Shown here: positions 1 through 6,748 of the stretch, in pieces
How positions within the stretch are numbered: the stretch's first letter is position 1
Layout: each line of letters starts with the position of its first letter
Translations under genes and position numbers: made by a program
Notes under the pieces: generated by a model
What the model was told of the DNA's origin: nothing
Database searches by the model: none
What the model saw: only the letters and a program-made list of their open reading frames with translations
Assembly: GCA_937928015.1 (NCBI GenBank)
Contig: CALFXA010000045.1
Span: forward strand, 1 to 24,489
Length of the DNA: 24,489 nucleotides
Source: an uncultured Anaerolineales bacterium
GTDB lineage: Bacteria > Chloroflexota > Anaerolineae > Anaerolineales > Villigracilaceae
Direction of reading: 5' to 3'

Positions 1-2
1 CA

Positions 3-737
3 CGGCGACATATGTTCGAGCGGCTCGGACATCGCTATGGTGTGGAATTGTTCCTGCGGCGGCCCATCCGTGAATTGTGCGGTGACTTGACCTCCCGTCT
101 TCTGATGGTTCATCCGAACACTCGCATCGATGACGCGGTTTATCTGGCGCTCGACCGTCCCGCCGATTTTCTATACGATCCGCTGGTGGTCGCGGCCGAG
201 GGATATGTGCCACGCCTGCTCGATTTTCACATGCTACTAATGGCGCAATCCCAGATTCTCGGCAACATGAATAACCTTTTCTCGACCCTGACCCAAATCG
301 AGCACCTGATCGAGCGCTCCAACGATCTTCACAAACAATTGACCGCCATCCTCGATGGGCTGAGGCAGGTGGTTCCGTATCACCATGCCGCCGTCTTGCC
401 GAAGAATACCAGGGGAATCCACCTGTCTGACCGCGAGGTGGTCGCGTTTACGCCCACGGCTCCCATCGTGCAAAATGCCATCTATCAGGCGGTGATTCAG
501 CATAATCAACCCATTTACCTGGAAAACGTGGAGGATGCTCCCGGCTGGGACGCGTTGGGGACCATCGCCGACCTCCGCACCTGGGTGGGATTTCCCCTGC
601 GGAGCGGCAAGACACCTTTGGGCATTCTCTCCCTCGGGCGGCGGACTCTGTCCCCGTTTCGCCGCGATGAGATGTCCATCGCCGAAACCTTCAGCCAATA
701 TATCAGTCGGGCCCTGCAAAAACAGCCCTCCATCTGA
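3..737 (+). CDS. CBS-pair/GAF domain signalling protein, 5' end outside window
   Basis: The reading frame is open to the left edge of the window, so the N-terminus is probably missing; the first visible ATG is at 12. The first ~80 visible residues resemble a CBS-domain half (a 'DPLVVAAEGYVPRLL' stretch, like the conserved strand and loop of CBS pairs). A short helical linker follows at ~85-115 ('STLTQIEHLIERSNDL'). Residues ~105-235 look like a GAF domain, with an alternating strand pattern and the 'WVGFPLRSGKTPLGILSLGRR' type ending common in GAF modules. GAF domains bind small ligands or mediate dimerisation. No kinase, GGDEF or HTH output domain is visible, so the output domain, if any, lies upstream. 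The next gene starts about 40 bases downstream on the same strand. Domain calls are by eye; the ligand is unknown. Confidence 0.6.
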   Translation, partial: RRHMFERLGHRYGVELFLRRPIRELCGDLTSRLLMVHPNTRIDDAVYLALDRPADFLYDPLVVAAEGYVPRLLDFHMLLMAQSQILGNMNNLFSTLTQIEHLIERSNDLHKQLTAILDGLRQVVPYHHAAVLPKNTRGIHLSDREVVAFTPTAPIVQNAIYQAVIQHNQPIYLENVEDAPGWDALGTIADLRTWVGFPLRSGKTPLGILSLGRRTLSPFRRDEMSIAETFSQYISRALQKQPSI

Positions 738-776
738 CACTTGCACAGCGCCCCATTCTGCGGCACAATAAGGGTC

Positions 777-1397
777 GTGAAAATCCTTTCCGTCAGCGAT
801 CAGGTCGTGGAACGCATCTATGCACTCATCTCCAGCGGACAATTCCACGATGTGGATTTGCTGTTGGGCTGCGGCGACCTGCCCTATTCGTATCTCGAAA
901 ACATCGTCTCCCTTTTGAACGTTCCCCTCTACTACGTGCCAGGCAACCACGATCCCGAGTATGACGAGCGCTGGTCCCAGACGCGAGCGGAAGGTTGCAT
1001 CAACGTGGACCTCAGTTTCAAGGCCTTCAAGGGATTGTTGGTCGGCGGCTTCGGCGGCAGCGTGAAGTACCGTCCCGACGGCGTGAACCAATATACCCAG
1101 GCTGAGGCCAATCTGCGCGCCTGGCGGATGCTGCCCGGGCTACTGTGGAATCGAATCCGCTACGGCCGCGCGCTCGACATCCTCATCAGTCATTCGCCGC
1201 CCTTCGGCATCCACGATGACGATACCAAGGCTCACCAGGGACTGCATGCATTGAACTGGCTATTGCGCGTGGCGCGTCCGCGTTATCATTTCCACGGGCA
1301 TACCCATTTCTACCGCCAGAACCTGTCGCCGTCTGTGACCCGCTTTGGGCCCACTGAGATCATGAATATCTACCCCTACAAAACGATAGAGATCTAA
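777..1397 (+). CDS. Calcineurin-like metallophosphoesterase
   Basis: A 206-residue protein from a GTG at 777. I prefer this to the TTG at 741 because AAGGG lies just upstream and translation then begins directly at the first beta strand (VKILSVSD). Motifs in order: 'SDQV' (Asp8), 'GCGDLP' (Gly33-Asp34), 'GNHD' (56-59), 'ISHSPP' (His139), 'GHTH' (174-177). This is the dimetal phosphoesterase pattern. The first motif is normally Asp-x-His, but here it is Asp-Gln-Val, so one usual metal-ligand His is absent at that spot. The enzyme should hydrolyse a phosphomono- or diester in the cytoplasm (no signal peptide); the substrate cannot be told. The stop is followed after one base by the ATG of the next gene, so the two are probably cotranscribed. 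Confidence 0.8.
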   Translation: MKILSVSDQVVERIYALISSGQFHDVDLLLGCGDLPYSYLENIVSLLNVPLYYVPGNHDPEYDERWSQTRAEGCINVDLSFKAFKGLLVGGFGGSVKYRPDGVNQYTQAEANLRAWRMLPGLLWNRIRYGRALDILISHSPPFGIHDDDTKAHQGLHALNWLLRVARPRYHFHGHTHFYRQNLSPSVTRFGPTEIMNIYPYKTIEI

Positions 1398-1398
1398 C

Positions 1399-2247
1399 AT
1401 GAGTGACGAACTTGATTCCCGCGCGCGCTCGGATTTCAGCCGTGCGCGCTTCAAGGCCTTTCTGAACGGCGTGTGGGCGACCATCTCCGGCCAGCCCAAT
1501 CGCTTGTTGTCGTATGACGAAATCAAAGAGAAACTACATATCGGCGGTCCCATCTACCGCGGCGTGCAGACCGTGCGCGTGGAGCAAATTGCGGGCAGCC
1601 TCAATCGCTACCATCAGTTCGACCGCGCCTTCCTACCTACCCAGGACGATACCTCCAGCCGCTGGATATCGGTCAACCGCGCCTTCTACCAGGACGTGAG
1701 TCTGCCGCCAGTGGTGCTTTACAAGGTTGGCCAGGTCTACTTCGTGGTGGACGGCCACCACCGCGTTTCGGTGGCGCGCGAGCAGAACCAGGAGTTCATC
1801 GACGCCGAGGTGCGTGAATGTGCCACGCGCGTTAACATCACGCCCAATATCAAACCCGAGGACCTGGAGATCCTGGAGGATAAGGTCCACTTCCTCGAAC
1901 GCACTGCCCTCGATTACCTGCGCCCGGGCGCCAACATCAAGCTGACCGTCCCTGACGGTTTCGAACGCATCCTCGAACACATCGCCGTCCATCGTTACTT
2001 CATGGGCCTTGACCTCAAGCGCGATATTAGTGAGCAGGAGGCCGTTACGCACTGGTACGACACGGTCTACCTGCCCATTGCCGAGGTCATCCGCTCAAGT
2101 GACATCCTGCGCGATTTTCCCGGCAAGACCGAGGGTGACCTGTATTTGTGGGTGCTTGATCACCAGCATTATCTGGCCCAAAGGGAAGGCCAGCCGCTCC
2201 AGCCGCCGGCCGAAGCCGCGCGCGATTTCATCGAAGAACAGGACTAG
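1399..2247 (+). CDS. ParB/sulfiredoxin-fold domain protein, function unknown
   Basis: A 282-residue protein starting at the ATG one base after the previous stop. The centre (residues ~100-140) has a proline-rich strand (SLPPVVLYK), then 'YFVVDGHHRVSVAR' with Asp118-Gly-His-His-Arg122. This is the signature of the ParB N-terminal / sulfiredoxin-like fold, which binds nucleotide and sometimes has nuclease or kinase activity. A second conserved-looking helical region (~170-265, with an aromatic- and acid-rich 'GKTEGDLYLWVLDHQHYL' segment) follows. There is no obvious helix-turn-helix or ParB dimerisation domain, so this is probably not the chromosome-partition ParB. The phosphoesterase just upstream and the lyase 5 bases downstream suggest one transcript but no clear pathway. 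Confidence 0.6.
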   Translation: MSDELDSRARSDFSRARFKAFLNGVWATISGQPNRLLSYDEIKEKLHIGGPIYRGVQTVRVEQIAGSLNRYHQFDRAFLPTQDDTSSRWISVNRAFYQDVSLPPVVLYKVGQVYFVVDGHHRVSVAREQNQEFIDAEVRECATRVNITPNIKPEDLEILEDKVHFLERTALDYLRPGANIKLTVPDGFERILEHIAVHRYFMGLDLKRDISEQEAVTHWYDTVYLPIAEVIRSSDILRDFPGKTEGDLYLWVLDHQHYLAQREGQPLQPPAEAARDFIEEQD

Positions 2248-2252
2248 GACGA

Positions 2253-3158
2253 ATGCCCGACCTGCATCCCCTGGCAGGCGTTTACACCGCCGCCGTCACC
2301 CCCCTCAAAGCGGACTCGAGCCTGGACCTTGAGTCGGTCCCGTTGCTGTTGCGTTTCCTCGCCTCGCGCGGAAATCATGGCGCGCTACTCTTCGGCACCA
2401 CCGGTGAGGGACCGTCCTTTTCGCCCGCCGAGCGTGAGCAGCTCCTGCGCTCGGTGCGCGTCTTCCGCCAGCAGGTACAGGGCTTCCGTCTGCTGGCCGG
2501 CACCGGGACTCCCAGTCTGGGCGAGACCATCGACCTGACCAAGCTGGCCTTCACTCTGGGCTTCAACGGCGTGGTCGTCCTGCCGCCGTATTACTTCCGC
2601 AAGGTCAGCGAGGATGGTCTGTTCAAGTGGTTCAGCGAAGTCATCCGCAAGGCTGTGCCCAGCCAGGGATATTTGCTCGGCTATCACATCCCGTCGGTGA
2701 CAGGCGTTGGCTTCTCACTCGAACTGCTCAAGCGCCTCAAGGATGCCTTCCCGCGTCAGTTTGCGGGCATCAAGGATTCCTCGCACGATGCGGACTTTGC
2801 CCGTTCGCTGGGTGGACACTTCGGTGCGGACCTGCTGGTGCTGAACGGCACGGATTCATATTTGCAATTGGCCGTGGAAAATAAAGCCCAGGGTTGCATC
2901 ACCGCCGCCGCCAACTTGATCTCACCCGACCTGCGTTCCATTTGGGATGCGATGCAGTTGGGAAATGACCCCTCCGAAATTCAGGCGCACGTCACGGCTC
3001 AGCGTCATGTGCTGGAGAAGTACCAGCCTTTTGCGCCGACGCTCAAGGCGTTGATGCACCGCCTGCACGGCCTGCCGCGTTGGAGCATCCGCCCGCCGCT
3101 GTTGGCGCTTTCGGCCGAGACGGAAGAACGGGCGGTACAGGAATTTAGCGCGATATAA
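2253..3158 (+). CDS. DapA-family (dihydrodipicolinate synthase-like) aldolase/lyase
   Basis: A 301-residue TIM-barrel lyase of the DHDPS/N-acetylneuraminate lyase family. Visible motifs: 'GVYTAAVTP' start, 'FGTTGEGPSF' (48-57, the pyruvate carboxylate loop), the conserved Tyr in 'LLGYHIP' (Tyr144) and the Schiff-base Lys in 'AGIKDSS' (Lys174). Class I pyruvate-type aldol chemistry is therefore expected. In true DapA the segment after the Tyr reads Tyr-Asn-x-Pro-x-Arg-Thr, and that Arg binds the second substrate. Here it is Tyr-His-Ile-Pro-Ser-Val-Thr, with Val149 in place of Arg. I infer a substrate other than aspartate semialdehyde, such as a keto-deoxy sugar acid or hydroxy-oxo acid. Last gene of the + cluster, ended by a terminator. 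Confidence 0.8.
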   Translation: MPDLHPLAGVYTAAVTPLKADSSLDLESVPLLLRFLASRGNHGALLFGTTGEGPSFSPAEREQLLRSVRVFRQQVQGFRLLAGTGTPSLGETIDLTKLAFTLGFNGVVVLPPYYFRKVSEDGLFKWFSEVIRKAVPSQGYLLGYHIPSVTGVGFSLELLKRLKDAFPRQFAGIKDSSHDADFARSLGGHFGADLLVLNGTDSYLQLAVENKAQGCITAAANLISPDLRSIWDAMQLGNDPSEIQAHVTAQRHVLEKYQPFAPTLKALMHRLHGLPRWSIRPPLLALSAETEERAVQEFSAI

Positions 3159-3161
3159 CGA

Positions 3162-3194
3162 AGTAGGGACGGGTCATCCTGTCCCTACTCTTTT
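3162..3194 (+). terminator. Intrinsic terminator after the DapA-like gene
   Basis: A 12-bp stem, arms 3162-3173 and 3178-3189, with one G-U pair and a TCAT loop, followed by CTTTT on the + strand. It lies between convergent genes, and its right half overlaps the last codons of rnhB on the other strand. Confidence 0.85.
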
Positions 3195-3803
3195 ATGTTT
3201 GAATGTCTTTCGATGAATGGGGGACTGTCCCAGCCGCAGGATGGTCGCGCGGTGGACCTGGGTGCCATACCCCTTGTGTTTTCCCAATCCATAACCGGGA
3301 TACTGCACGTCCAGTTCGCACATCAGCGCGTCGCGGGCGGTCTTTGCCAGCACAGATGCCGCTGCGATGCTGAGCGATTTCTGATCGCCTTTGACGATGG
3401 CTGATTGCGGCAAATCCAATTCGGGGAGTTCGAGGCGGAAATCGGTCAGCAGGTAATCGGGGAAGAGTGTCAGCGCGGCGACGGCGCGGGAGGCGGCCAG
3501 CCGCGTGGCGGGCACGATGCCCAATGCGTCGATTTCCTCGGCGGAGGCGAAGCCCACGCCCCAGGTCCGCGCGCAGGCCTGGACGAGCGGAGCCAGGCGG
3601 GAACGTTCACGCGGAGTCATCAGCTTGGAATCGCGCAGCCCGCCCAGGGTCGAGGACAGGGTTGGGGCGTTGGGGAGAATGACCGCGCCCACCGCCACGG
3701 GACCGGCCAGGGCGCCGCGTCCCGCTTCGTCTAATCCTGCAAGATGAAGTAGGCCGCTTTCCCAGAGCGGGGATTCAAATGTCAGGTCGGGGGTGGGACG
3801 CAT
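3174..3803 (-). CDS. rnhB: Ribonuclease HII
   Basis: A 209-residue protein that cleaves the RNA strand of RNA-DNA hybrids and removes misincorporated ribonucleotides. Catalytic pattern: 'GLDEAGRGALAGPV' (Asp25, Glu26), 'LRDSKLMTPRER', an Asp in 'LLTDFRL', and 'IVKGDQKSLSIAAASVLAK' followed by 'ARD'. The C-terminus has 'YPGYGLGKHKGYGT' and 'SPIHRKTF'. Length and motif order are typical of bacterial RNase HII. The start is the ATG at 3803, which overlaps the stop of the upstream glycosyltransferase (TAATG). The frame is open about 100 codons further upstream, but that part is low-complexity antisense-like sequence inside the glycosyltransferase gene. Last gene of a four-gene minus-strand operon. 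Confidence 0.95.
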   Translation of the reverse strand: MRPTPDLTFESPLWESGLLHLAGLDEAGRGALAGPVAVGAVILPNAPTLSSTLGGLRDSKLMTPRERSRLAPLVQACARTWGVGFASAEEIDALGIVPATRLAASRAVAALTLFPDYLLTDFRLELPELDLPQSAIVKGDQKSLSIAAASVLAKTARDALMCELDVQYPGYGLGKHKGYGTQVHRATILRLGQSPIHRKTFKHKRVGTG

Positions 3804-4525
3804 TATCCGTACATTCCGCGACGGGCATTGCCGTGGATGCGGAAGATGTCGCGGATCATGTTGAGCGCATCGCGCACGGCGCTGACCTTGCTGTCTTCGC
3901 CGAAGTACCAGTGGATGGGAATCTCGTGGATGCGCATGCCCGCACGGCGGGCCAGGAAGAGTAGCTCGATGTCGAAGGACCAACCGGGCAGGGTCTGTAG
4001 TTTGAAGAGACGTTCGCTGGCCTCGGCACTGAAACATTTGAAGCCGCATTGCGTATCTTGCAGGCCGGGCAGGATTAGCAGGCGGATGATCAGGTTGATG
4101 CCGCGTCCGCCCCAATGTCGGAAGGCGGGTTCGTTGTAGCGGACCGCGCCGGGCGCTTCGCGCGAGCCGATGGCCACGTCGAAATCGGTCAGCGCTGGCG
4201 GGATGAATTTGACGATCTCCTCGATGGGCATGGAGAGGTCGGCGTCGCAGATGAAGCGGAATTGGCCGCGCGCCTCCAGCATGCCGCGGCGGACCGCCAG
4301 CCCTTTTCCGCGCTCGTCGTTTTGCAAGACGCGTAGTTGCGGATGCCGCGCTGCAAAGGATTGGGCGATCTCCAGTGTGCGGTCGGCGGAGCCGTTTTCC
4401 ACCACCACGACCTCGGCGGAATAGGCTTGCTTTTCGAGAAATGCAAAGACCTGCTCCAGCGTGCGGGGCAGACGCTTCTCTTCGTTATGAGCGGGAATGA
4501 CGATGGACAGAAAAACGGGAGTCAA
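3803..4525 (-). CDS. Family 2 glycosyltransferase, dolichyl/polyprenyl-phosphate type
   Basis: About 240 residues from a TTG at 4525. The frame extends to 4615, inside the upstream gene, but homology-like sequence begins only at 'FLSIVIPAHNEE'. GT-A fold signatures: 'SIVIPAHNEEKRLPRTL', 'VVVENGSADRT', the Asp-Ala-Asp metal site in 'CDADLSMP' (94-96), 'GSREAPGA', 'TQCGFKCF', and 'SFDIELLFLARRAG..IHEIPIHWY'. This set is characteristic of enzymes that transfer a sugar from a nucleotide sugar to a polyprenyl phosphate carrier (ALG5/DPM1-like). The product would feed envelope glycan or protein glycosylation. No C-terminal membrane anchor is seen. The start codon is uncertain because no good SD precedes the TTG. 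Overlaps rnhB by one base. Confidence 0.85.
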   Translation of the reverse strand: MTPVFLSIVIPAHNEEKRLPRTLEQVFAFLEKQAYSAEVVVVENGSADRTLEIAQSFAARHPQLRVLQNDERGKGLAVRRGMLEARGQFRFICDADLSMPIEEIVKFIPPALTDFDVAIGSREAPGAVRYNEPAFRHWGGRGINLIIRLLILPGLQDTQCGFKCFSAEASERLFKLQTLPGWSFDIELLFLARRAGMRIHEIPIHWYFGEDSKVSAVRDALNMIRDIFRIHGNARRGMYG

Positions 4526-4536
4526 AGCGTTGTTTT

Positions 4537-5448
4537 TTAGAGCGGATTGTTTTGCAAGTAGACGACGTATCCGCCGAGAACCAGCATGGAGCACAGCCAG
4601 AACAGCAGGATGCACCCGAGGATGACAAGCTGCATCATCGTGAGGCCGAGGAGGAGTTTCTTCTTCGGCGCGGACTCGGCCCCGGGCAGGGTGCGGATGG
4701 GCGAGGTCTCGTTCGGGCCGGGCGGGAGTCCGTTGGGGGCGATGTGGGTATCGTCTTCCAGGGCAAAGGCCAAGTCGTTGGCGGCAGGCTTGCCGGCGTC
4801 GAAGATGGCCTTGGCGCGTGAGGGAGTCGGCGCGGGCCCGTCCAGTTCCCCTTCGGGGCGTGGGTTGACGATGCGGTCGGCCAGGTCATAAACCTGCTCG
4901 TTGCGCAGCAGCGGACGTCCCTGCAGGAGCGAGCCGGCAAACTGGTTGATGGCGTCGCTCTTGACCACGCGGATGATGGGTCGCATACTGTCGATGTTGA
5001 GGCCCGGTTCGGCGGCTATTAATATCGGCTCGACGTGGGTGGGGATGTTGATGCGTTGGAGTTCGAAATATTTCTGGGTGGCTTGCGCCAGACGGTCGGC
5101 GATGCTGAGCAGGTTGCGCGGCGCGGCCAGCGAGCGGCCCTGGTCGACCTTGTTCCACTGGTCGCCCTTGGCCTCGTAGAAGCCCTTGAGATGCGTGACA
5201 TAGATGACGTATATCCCGACCGGGGCCAGCAGGATCATCGGCACGATGACCTCGCTGCCGGGCAGGTTGAAGTTGCGGATGAGCACGTAGCCCTTTTCGA
5301 GCAGGCGATCCAATTGGGCGATGACCGTCTTCTGGGCTTCGAGTTCGCCGTACCAGCTCAGGCCATACTTCAACGTTCCCTGGATGCGGCCGATTAGGTC
5401 GATCTGACCCTTGTCATTTTGGAGCGGGGTTTTATCTATGATTCTCAT
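4537..5448 (-). CDS. Membrane-anchored protein with NERD-like domain
   Basis: A 303-residue protein with an SD (GGGAG) before its ATG. Residues ~30-135 resemble a nuclease-related (NERD) domain: 'YGELEAQKTVIAQLDRLLEKGYVLIRNFNLPG', then 'LLAPVGIYVIYVTHLKG', then a Trp-rich 'GDQWNK' segment. The usual catalytic Glu-x-Lys strand is not clear (Val-Thr-His-Leu-Lys here), so activity is doubtful. A linker rich in Pro/Asp/Glu spans ~200-260, and a single hydrophobic helix at ~265-297 (with Met, Leu, Cys) puts the C-terminus at the membrane, with the NERD-like part probably cytoplasmic. Sits between a small conserved protein and the glycosyltransferase in the rnhB operon. The family call is by pattern only. 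Confidence 0.5.
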   Translation of the reverse strand: MRIIDKTPLQNDKGQIDLIGRIQGTLKYGLSWYGELEAQKTVIAQLDRLLEKGYVLIRNFNLPGSEVIVPMILLAPVGIYVIYVTHLKGFYEAKGDQWNKVDQGRSLAAPRNLLSIADRLAQATQKYFELQRINIPTHVEPILIAAEPGLNIDSMRPIIRVVKSDAINQFAGSLLQGRPLLRNEQVYDLADRIVNPRPEGELDGPAPTPSRAKAIFDAGKPAANDLAFALEDDTHIAPNGLPPGPNETSPIRTLPGAESAPKKKLLLGLTMMQLVILGCILLFWLCSMLVLGGYVVYLQNNPL

Positions 5449-5469
5449 GGGACTCCCGGGACGCGCAGA

Positions 5470-5757
5470 CTAGAAGACGGGCACACCCTCGAGCTCGTCG
5501 CGGCTGGCGTCGGTGCGCGTGGATACGAACTTCCCGACCGTCTGGATGGGCTTGCCCAGGTCGAAGGTGCCGGCCATGAATTCCTTGCGCTGGCCGGTGA
5601 CGGCCTTCTTGCCCTTCTCTAGCCGCTGGACGAGGTCTGCGCGGTCGATCAGGACGCGATCGGAAAAAGCGGCGCCGCGACGTTCGTAGGCGCGCACCTG
5701 GGTGATTTGTCCGTTTTCGTAACGGACGGCTTCGATGACGAGGTCAAATTTCTTCAA
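5470..5757 (-). CDS. Small conserved-type protein of unknown function
   Basis: I place the start at the TTG at 5757, giving 95 residues (LKKFDLVIEAVRY). The complementary strand has GGAGGG (5770-5765), an excellent SD seven bases before that TTG. An ATG at 5772 overlaps the SD and would be poorly placed. The protein is short and soluble-looking: an N-terminal beta-strand-like segment 'FDLVIEAVRYENGQITQVRAYERRG', then a charged middle with 'LIDRADLVQRLEKGKK', then a C-terminal half with 'GTFDLGKPI'. No catalytic motif is recognised. First gene of the NERD-like/glycosyltransferase/rnhB operon, about 20 bases from the next gene. Confidence 0.65.
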   Translation of the reverse strand: MKKFDLVIEAVRYENGQITQVRAYERRGAAFSDRVLIDRADLVQRLEKGKKAVTGQRKEFMAGTFDLGKPIQTVGKFVSTRTDASRDELEGVPVF

Positions 5758-5764
5758 GGCGGAA

Positions 5765-5770
5765 CCCTCC
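5765..5770 (-). promoter_or_regulatory. Strong ribosome binding site deciding a TTG start
   Basis: GGAGGG on the minus strand, spaced seven bases from the TTG at 5757. It fixes the start of the small protein at the TTG rather than the ATG at 5772. Confidence 0.6.
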
Positions 5771-5784
5771 ATAAGCTATTTTAA

Positions 5785-5816
5785 CATGAAAGCCGCCGCG
5801 TGTTTGGCGCGGCGGC
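5785..5816 (-). terminator. Probable terminator of the coiled-coil protein gene
   Basis: A 9-bp all-G/C stem (arms 5792-5800 and 5808-5816, 7-base loop) 27 bases downstream of the minus-strand stop at 5843. On the minus strand it is followed by TTTCATGTTAAAA, a broken T-tract, so termination may be partial, letting some transcription continue into the next operon. Confidence 0.55.
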
Positions 5817-5842
5817 GGGTAATGTTTTGTAATTGTCACTAA

Positions 5843-6463
5843 TCAATAAGCGCGGTCGAAATAAAAGTAACAACCACCATTGATGTTGTATATGGCGCGG
5901 ACATGGCTTGGGGAATTCCACGACCAGGAGACCACCACCTGAGAGGTGGTATTATCCCGCATTTTTACGGTGAATGTAGCATCTTTGGAATTATTCCATA
6001 TAACCTTGTACGTGGTCCCAATGGAGCTTTTGTCCGAATACTTTTCGACCACTTCTGTGATCGGATCGAGCAGGGACGTGTTTGTGCTGGCATACTTGGC
6101 GTCCACGATGGGGATCGTCGTTGTGCAGTAGACAGCATATAGATCCGCCTGCGCGTCATCCAACTTATCCTGCGTGCTGGACTGCAACTGGCTTAAGTCC
6201 TTGTACTTATCTTCCGCTTGCTCGGCCCGATCCGTCAGGGTGGAGATTTTCGAATTGGCCTTGTTGAGATCGGATTTTGCAGCAGTCAAGTCGGTCAATG
6301 CAGTGGAAAGTTTGGATTGGCTGTTCGAAAGGTCCTTTTGCAAGGTCTGCATTTGATCTCGCGTCTGGTCGGATTGATAAAACTGATAGGCATTCCCGCC
6401 CAAGCTCATGCATAAGGCAATTACCAATAAGGAAGCTCCAACGATAAGAATGATGTTTTTCAT
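5843..6463 (-). CDS. Membrane-anchored coiled-coil protein, unknown function
   Basis: A 206-residue protein with a strong SD (GGGAGGTG) just before the ATG at 6463. Residues 4-24 form a hydrophobic N-terminal anchor (IILIVGASLLVIALCMSLGG) without an obvious lipobox. Residues ~30-110 are a coiled coil with heptad-like Leu/Ala spacing and many Lys/Asp/Ser/Gln ('LQKDLSNSQSKLSTALTDL'). The C-terminal ~90 residues are beta-rich, with Trp and aromatic residues and two cysteines ('VYCTTTIP', 'GGCYFYF') that could pair if exported. The topology suggests an extracytoplasmic C-terminal domain held away from the membrane. Base composition is lower in GC than its neighbours, and it has its own terminator. 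No family recognised. Confidence 0.7.
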   Translation of the reverse strand: MKNIILIVGASLLVIALCMSLGGNAYQFYQSDQTRDQMQTLQKDLSNSQSKLSTALTDLTAAKSDLNKANSKISTLTDRAEQAEDKYKDLSQLQSSTQDKLDDAQADLYAVYCTTTIPIVDAKYASTNTSLLDPITEVVEKYSDKSSIGTTYKVIWNNSKDATFTVKMRDNTTSQVVVSWSWNSPSHVRAIYNINGGCYFYFDRAY

Positions 6464-6536
6464 GGCACCTCCCGGTGTTGAGATTTACTTGCCTGCATGT
6501 TTGTGTGTCGAAAAAATATGGCTAAACCAGAAAAGA

Positions 6537-6569
6537 CACAACCGCATGACATTACGTCATGCAGATGTG
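6537..6569 (-). terminator. Symmetric hairpin downstream of tRNA-Pro, possible terminator
   Basis: Inner stem of 7 bp (6544-6550 with 6556-6562, 5-base loop), a 3x3 internal loop, then an outer 4-bp stem (6537-6540 with 6566-6569). On the minus strand a T-rich run (TCTTTTCT) follows, about 65 bases beyond the tRNA 3' end. It could equally be an operator for the coiled-coil gene, because it sits in that gene's upstream region. Confidence 0.4.
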
Positions 6570-6632
6570 CCTTTTCGAGGAATACAGTGATTTTGGCCGG
6601 GCTGTAATGAATCTGTGTTGTGTGACCATTAG

Positions 6633-6707
6633 TCGGGGCGCTGGGATTCGAACCCAGGGCCTCTTGCTCCCAAAGCAAGCGCGCTAACCGGACTGCGCTA
6701 CGCCCCG
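6633..6707 (-). tRNA. tRNA-Pro (anticodon UGG)
   Basis: A full cloverleaf reads on the minus strand: 7-bp acceptor (CGGGGCG with CGCCCCG), 4-bp D stem GCGC/GCGC with GG in the loop, 5-bp anticodon stem CTTGC/GCAAG around the loop TTTGGGA, 5-base variable loop, and T arm CTGGG-TTCGAAT-CCCAG. The anticodon TGG is at 6672-6670, followed by G37, as usual for proline tRNAs. Discriminator base A; the CCA end is not encoded. Length 75. Confidence 0.97.
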
Positions 6708-6718
6708 ATAACGGGACG

Positions 6719-6748
6719 AGTATAATGCGAAGGATGATGACCCGTCAA
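6719..6748 (-). promoter_or_regulatory. Promoter of tRNA-Pro
   Basis: On the minus strand, TTGACG (6748-6743) is followed by an 18-base spacer and TATACT (6724-6719), a good sigma-70-type match. Transcription would begin a few bases before the tRNA 5' end at 6707. The promoter lies over the first codons of the divergent esterase gene. Confidence 0.7.

Noticed and set aside
3804..4115. N-terminal extension of RNase HII
   Set aside because: The extra residues are Arg/Pro/His-rich and lie inside the glycosyltransferase gene; the ATG at 3803 overlaps its stop in the usual coupled fashion.
6460..6678. 72-codon frame on the minus strand
   Set aside because: It runs through the 3' part of tRNA-Pro and into the start of the coiled-coil gene, so it cannot be a normal coding region.
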